DNA from: Taudactylus pleione
Taxonomy: Eukaryota > Chordata > Amphibia > Anura > Myobatrachidae
Direction of reading: 5' to 3'
Assembly: GCA_031769625.1 (NCBI GenBank)
Contig: JAUIMM010001259.1
Span: forward strand, 1 to 64,000
Length of the DNA: 64,000 bases
This document shows positions 62,000 through 64,000 of this stretch, in pieces. A model generated the notes under the pieces. The model ran no database searches. It was not told the DNA's origin and saw only the letters and a list, made by a program, of their open reading frames with translations. Each line of letters opens with the position of its first letter. Within the stretch, counting starts at the first letter, position 1. The position numbers were made by a program, and so were the translations under genes.

Positions 62000-63147
62000 A
62001 TGCGCTTTTGTTGTTTCCATTGCTTTCAATGCATTTTGGCCTAAAATGAACAATTGCTGTTTTCTCTTAAACGCAACAAGGGAGAAAAACCATTTCACAT
62101 CACATTTGTGGTAGTTGGTCTTCAACACATCAAGTGAGATTTTGAGCTGTCTGTGTTTGCTACAAGAGGAGATATCACAAAGTATGCGCTTTTGTTGTTT
62201 CCATTGCTTTCAATGCATTTTGGCCTAAAATGAACAATTGCTGTTCTCTTAAACACAACATGGGAGAAAAACCATTTCACATCACATTTGTGGGTATTGG
62301 TCTTCAACACATCCAGTGAAATTTTGAGCTGTCTGTGTTTGCTACAAGAGGAGATATCACAAAGTATGCGCTTTTGTTGTTTCCATTTCTTTCAATGCAT
62401 TTTGGCCTAAAACGTGCATTTGCTGTTTTCTCTTAAACGCAACATGGGAGAAAAACCATTTCACATCATATTTGTGGGTCTTGGTCTTCAACACATCCAG
62501 TGAAATTTTGAACTGTCTGTGTTTGCTACAAGAGGAGATAACACAAAGTATGCGCTTTTGTTATTTCCATTGCTTTCAATGCATTTTGGCCTAAAATGAA
62601 CAATTGCTGTTTTCTCTTAAACGCAACATGGGAGAAAAACCATTTCACATCACATTTGTGGGACTTGGTCTTCAACACATTCAGTGAAATTTTGAGCTGT
62701 GTGTGTTTGCTACAAGAGGAGATTTCACAAAGTATGCATTTTTGTTGTTTCCATTGCTTTCAATGCATTTTGGCCTAAAACGTGCATTTGCTGTTTTCTC
62801 TTAAACGCAACATGGGAGAAAAACCATTTCACATCACATTTGTGGGTCTTGGTCTTCAACACATCCAGTGAAATTTTGAGCTGTCTGTGTTTGCTACAAG
62901 AGGAGATAACACAAAGTATGCGCTTTTGTTGTTTCCATTGCTTTCAATGCATTTTGGCCTAAAATGAACAATTGCTGTTTTCTCTTAAACGCAACATGGG
63001 AGAAAAACCATTTCACATCACATTTCTGGGTCTTGGTCTTCAACACATTCGGTGAAATTTTGAGCTGTCTGTGTTTGCTACAAGAGGAGATAACACAAAG
63101 CATGCGCTTTTGTTGTTTCCATTGCTTTCAATGCATTTTGGCCTAAA
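60644..63147 (+). repeat. Six-monomer tandem repeat, 1,102-bp unit, about 2.3 copies
   Basis: An offset of 1,102 (6 x 184 minus 2) joins 60760, 61862 and 62964, and also 61020 with 62122 and 61494 with 62596. The two-base deficit comes from the single 182-bp monomer in each unit. The match ends near 63147, where the junction changes from ATGAACAATTGC to ATTCACAATTGC. Copies differ at a few sites, including CTTTCGTTG (61453-61461), GCTCTTTTC against GCTGTTTTC (61504/62606) and TTGTTATTTCC (62560). Confidence 0.88.
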
Positions 63148-64000
63148 ATTCACAATTGCTGTTTTCTCTTAAACGCAACATGGGAGAAAAACCATTTCAC
63201 ATCACAATTGTGGTAGTTGGTCTTCAACACATCCTGTGAAATTTTGAGCTGTCTGTGTTTGCTACAAGAGGAGATAACACAAAGTATGCGCTTTTGTTGT
63301 TTCCATTGATTTCAATGCATTTTGGCCTAAAATGAACAATTGCTGTTTTCTCTTAAACGCAACATGGGAGAAAAACCATTTCACATCACATTTGTGGGAC
63401 TTGGTCTTCAACACATCCAGTGAAATTTTGAGCTGTCTGTGTTTGCTACAAGAGGAGATATCACAAAGTATGCGCTTTTGTTGTTTTCATTGCTTTCAAT
63501 GCATTTTGGCCTAAAACGTGCATTTGCGATTTTCTCTTAAACGCAACATGGGAGAAAAACCATTTCACATCACATTTGTGGGTCTTGGTCTTCAACACAT
63601 CCAGTGAAATTTTGAGCTGTCTGTGTTTTCTACAAGAGGAGATAACACAAAGTATGCGCTTTTGTTGTTTCCATTGCTTTCAATGCATTTTGGCCTAAAA
63701 TGAACAATTGCTGTTTTCTCTTAAATGCAACATGGGAGAAAAACCATTTCACATTACATTTGTGGGTCTTGGTCTTCAACACATCCAGTGAAATTTTGAG
63801 CTGTCTGTGTTTGCTACAAGAGGAGATAACACAAAGTATGCGCTTTTGTTGTTTCCATTGCTTTCAATGCATTTTGGCCTAAAACGTGCATTTGCTGTTT
63901 TCTCTTAAACGCAACATGGGAGAAAAATCATTTCACATCACATTTGTGGGTCTTGGTCTTCAACACATCCAGTGAAATTTTGAGCTGTCTGTGTTTGCTA
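62000..64000 (+). repeat. 20-monomer higher-order repeat, copy 2 (runs off the window)
   Basis: It continues to the last base of the window, so its full length is unknown. Differences from copy 1 include GTATGCGC for GTATGCAC near 62367, TTGTTATTTCC near 62560, and CTGTGTGTG (near 62697) for CTGTCTGTG. The last of these is shared with 61595, so part of this copy was exchanged with the neighbouring 1,102-bp unit. Confidence 0.84.

Larger units (their letters stand above)
1..64000 (+). repeat. 184-bp tandem satellite array, whole window
   Basis: The same motifs return every 184 bases from the first base to the last: the GGCCTAAAA junction, ACATGGGAGAAAAACC, GGTCTTCAACACAT, CTACAAGAGGAGAT and CATTGCTTTCAATG. 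About 348 monomers fit and all read in the same direction. Adjacent monomers differ at a limited set of hot spots, while monomers many units apart can be identical, which is the mark of higher-order repeat organisation. No foreign sequence, inversion or gene interrupts the array, and both window edges cut monomers. The length is within the range common for nucleosome-sized centromeric satellites of animals and plants; a centromeric role is inference only. No known family is recognised. Confidence 0.97.

Noticed and set aside
1..64000. CRISPR-like array (regular repeats)
   Set aside because: There are no unique spacers: the whole 184-bp period is repeated, and the unit is much longer than a CRISPR repeat plus spacer.
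1..64000. Transposable elements, telomere repeats, rRNA or tRNA genes, viral sequence
   Set aside because: I looked for breaks in the 184-bp pattern, terminal repeats, poly-A tails, TTAGGG runs and rRNA-like blocks and found none.

Overview
The whole 64,000-base window is one uninterrupted tandem satellite array. The basic unit is about 184 bp, always in the same orientation, so roughly 348 monomers fill the window and both edges lie inside the array. A representative monomer (75-258) counts to about 38% G+C. I see no unique sequence, no transposon insertion, no inverted segment, no RNA gene and no believable protein gene. This points to heterochromatic, possibly centromeric or pericentromeric DNA of a eukaryote. 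Loss of CpG to TpG or CpA at fixed monomer positions suggests a genome with cytosine methylation (vertebrate or plant). I do not recognise the satellite family and cannot name the species.

Monomers fall into recurring variants that differ at a few hot spots (monomer positions counted from the ATG at 75). The hot spots are the 12-base junction box (1-12), 13-14, 26-28, 47-52, 63-70, 84-92, 101-103, 111-116, 121-130, 138-144 and 149-165. Variants occur in fixed orders, so the array has nested higher-order repeats (HORs).

Layout from left to right: 1-1660 entry segment; 1661-7949 two nearly identical copies of a 3,126-bp, 17-monomer HOR; 7950-13340 mixed monomers with two copies of a six-monomer cassette; 13341-14852 flank carrying another cassette copy; 14853-18183 a 1,839-bp, 10-monomer duplication; 18443-25541 a 3,863-bp, 21-monomer duplication whose second copy has lost three monomers; 25542-27078 a transition; 27079-31409 a 2,206-bp, 12-monomer duplication; 29404-49811 a tandem pair of about 10.1 and 10.3 kb (55-56 monomers); 44847-55328 a 5,332-bp, 29-monomer duplication; 55329-58322 a mosaic; 58323-64000 a 3,677-bp, 20-monomer HOR with a 1,102-bp, six-monomer duplication inside it.

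The left (0-24 kb) and right (33-64 kb) parts carry different marker monomers, so two HOR families meet in a transition between about 24 and 33 kb. The many 60-aa open frames are by-products of a 184-base period (3 x 61 + 1) with a stop and an ATG at the monomer junction. They are not annotated as genes.
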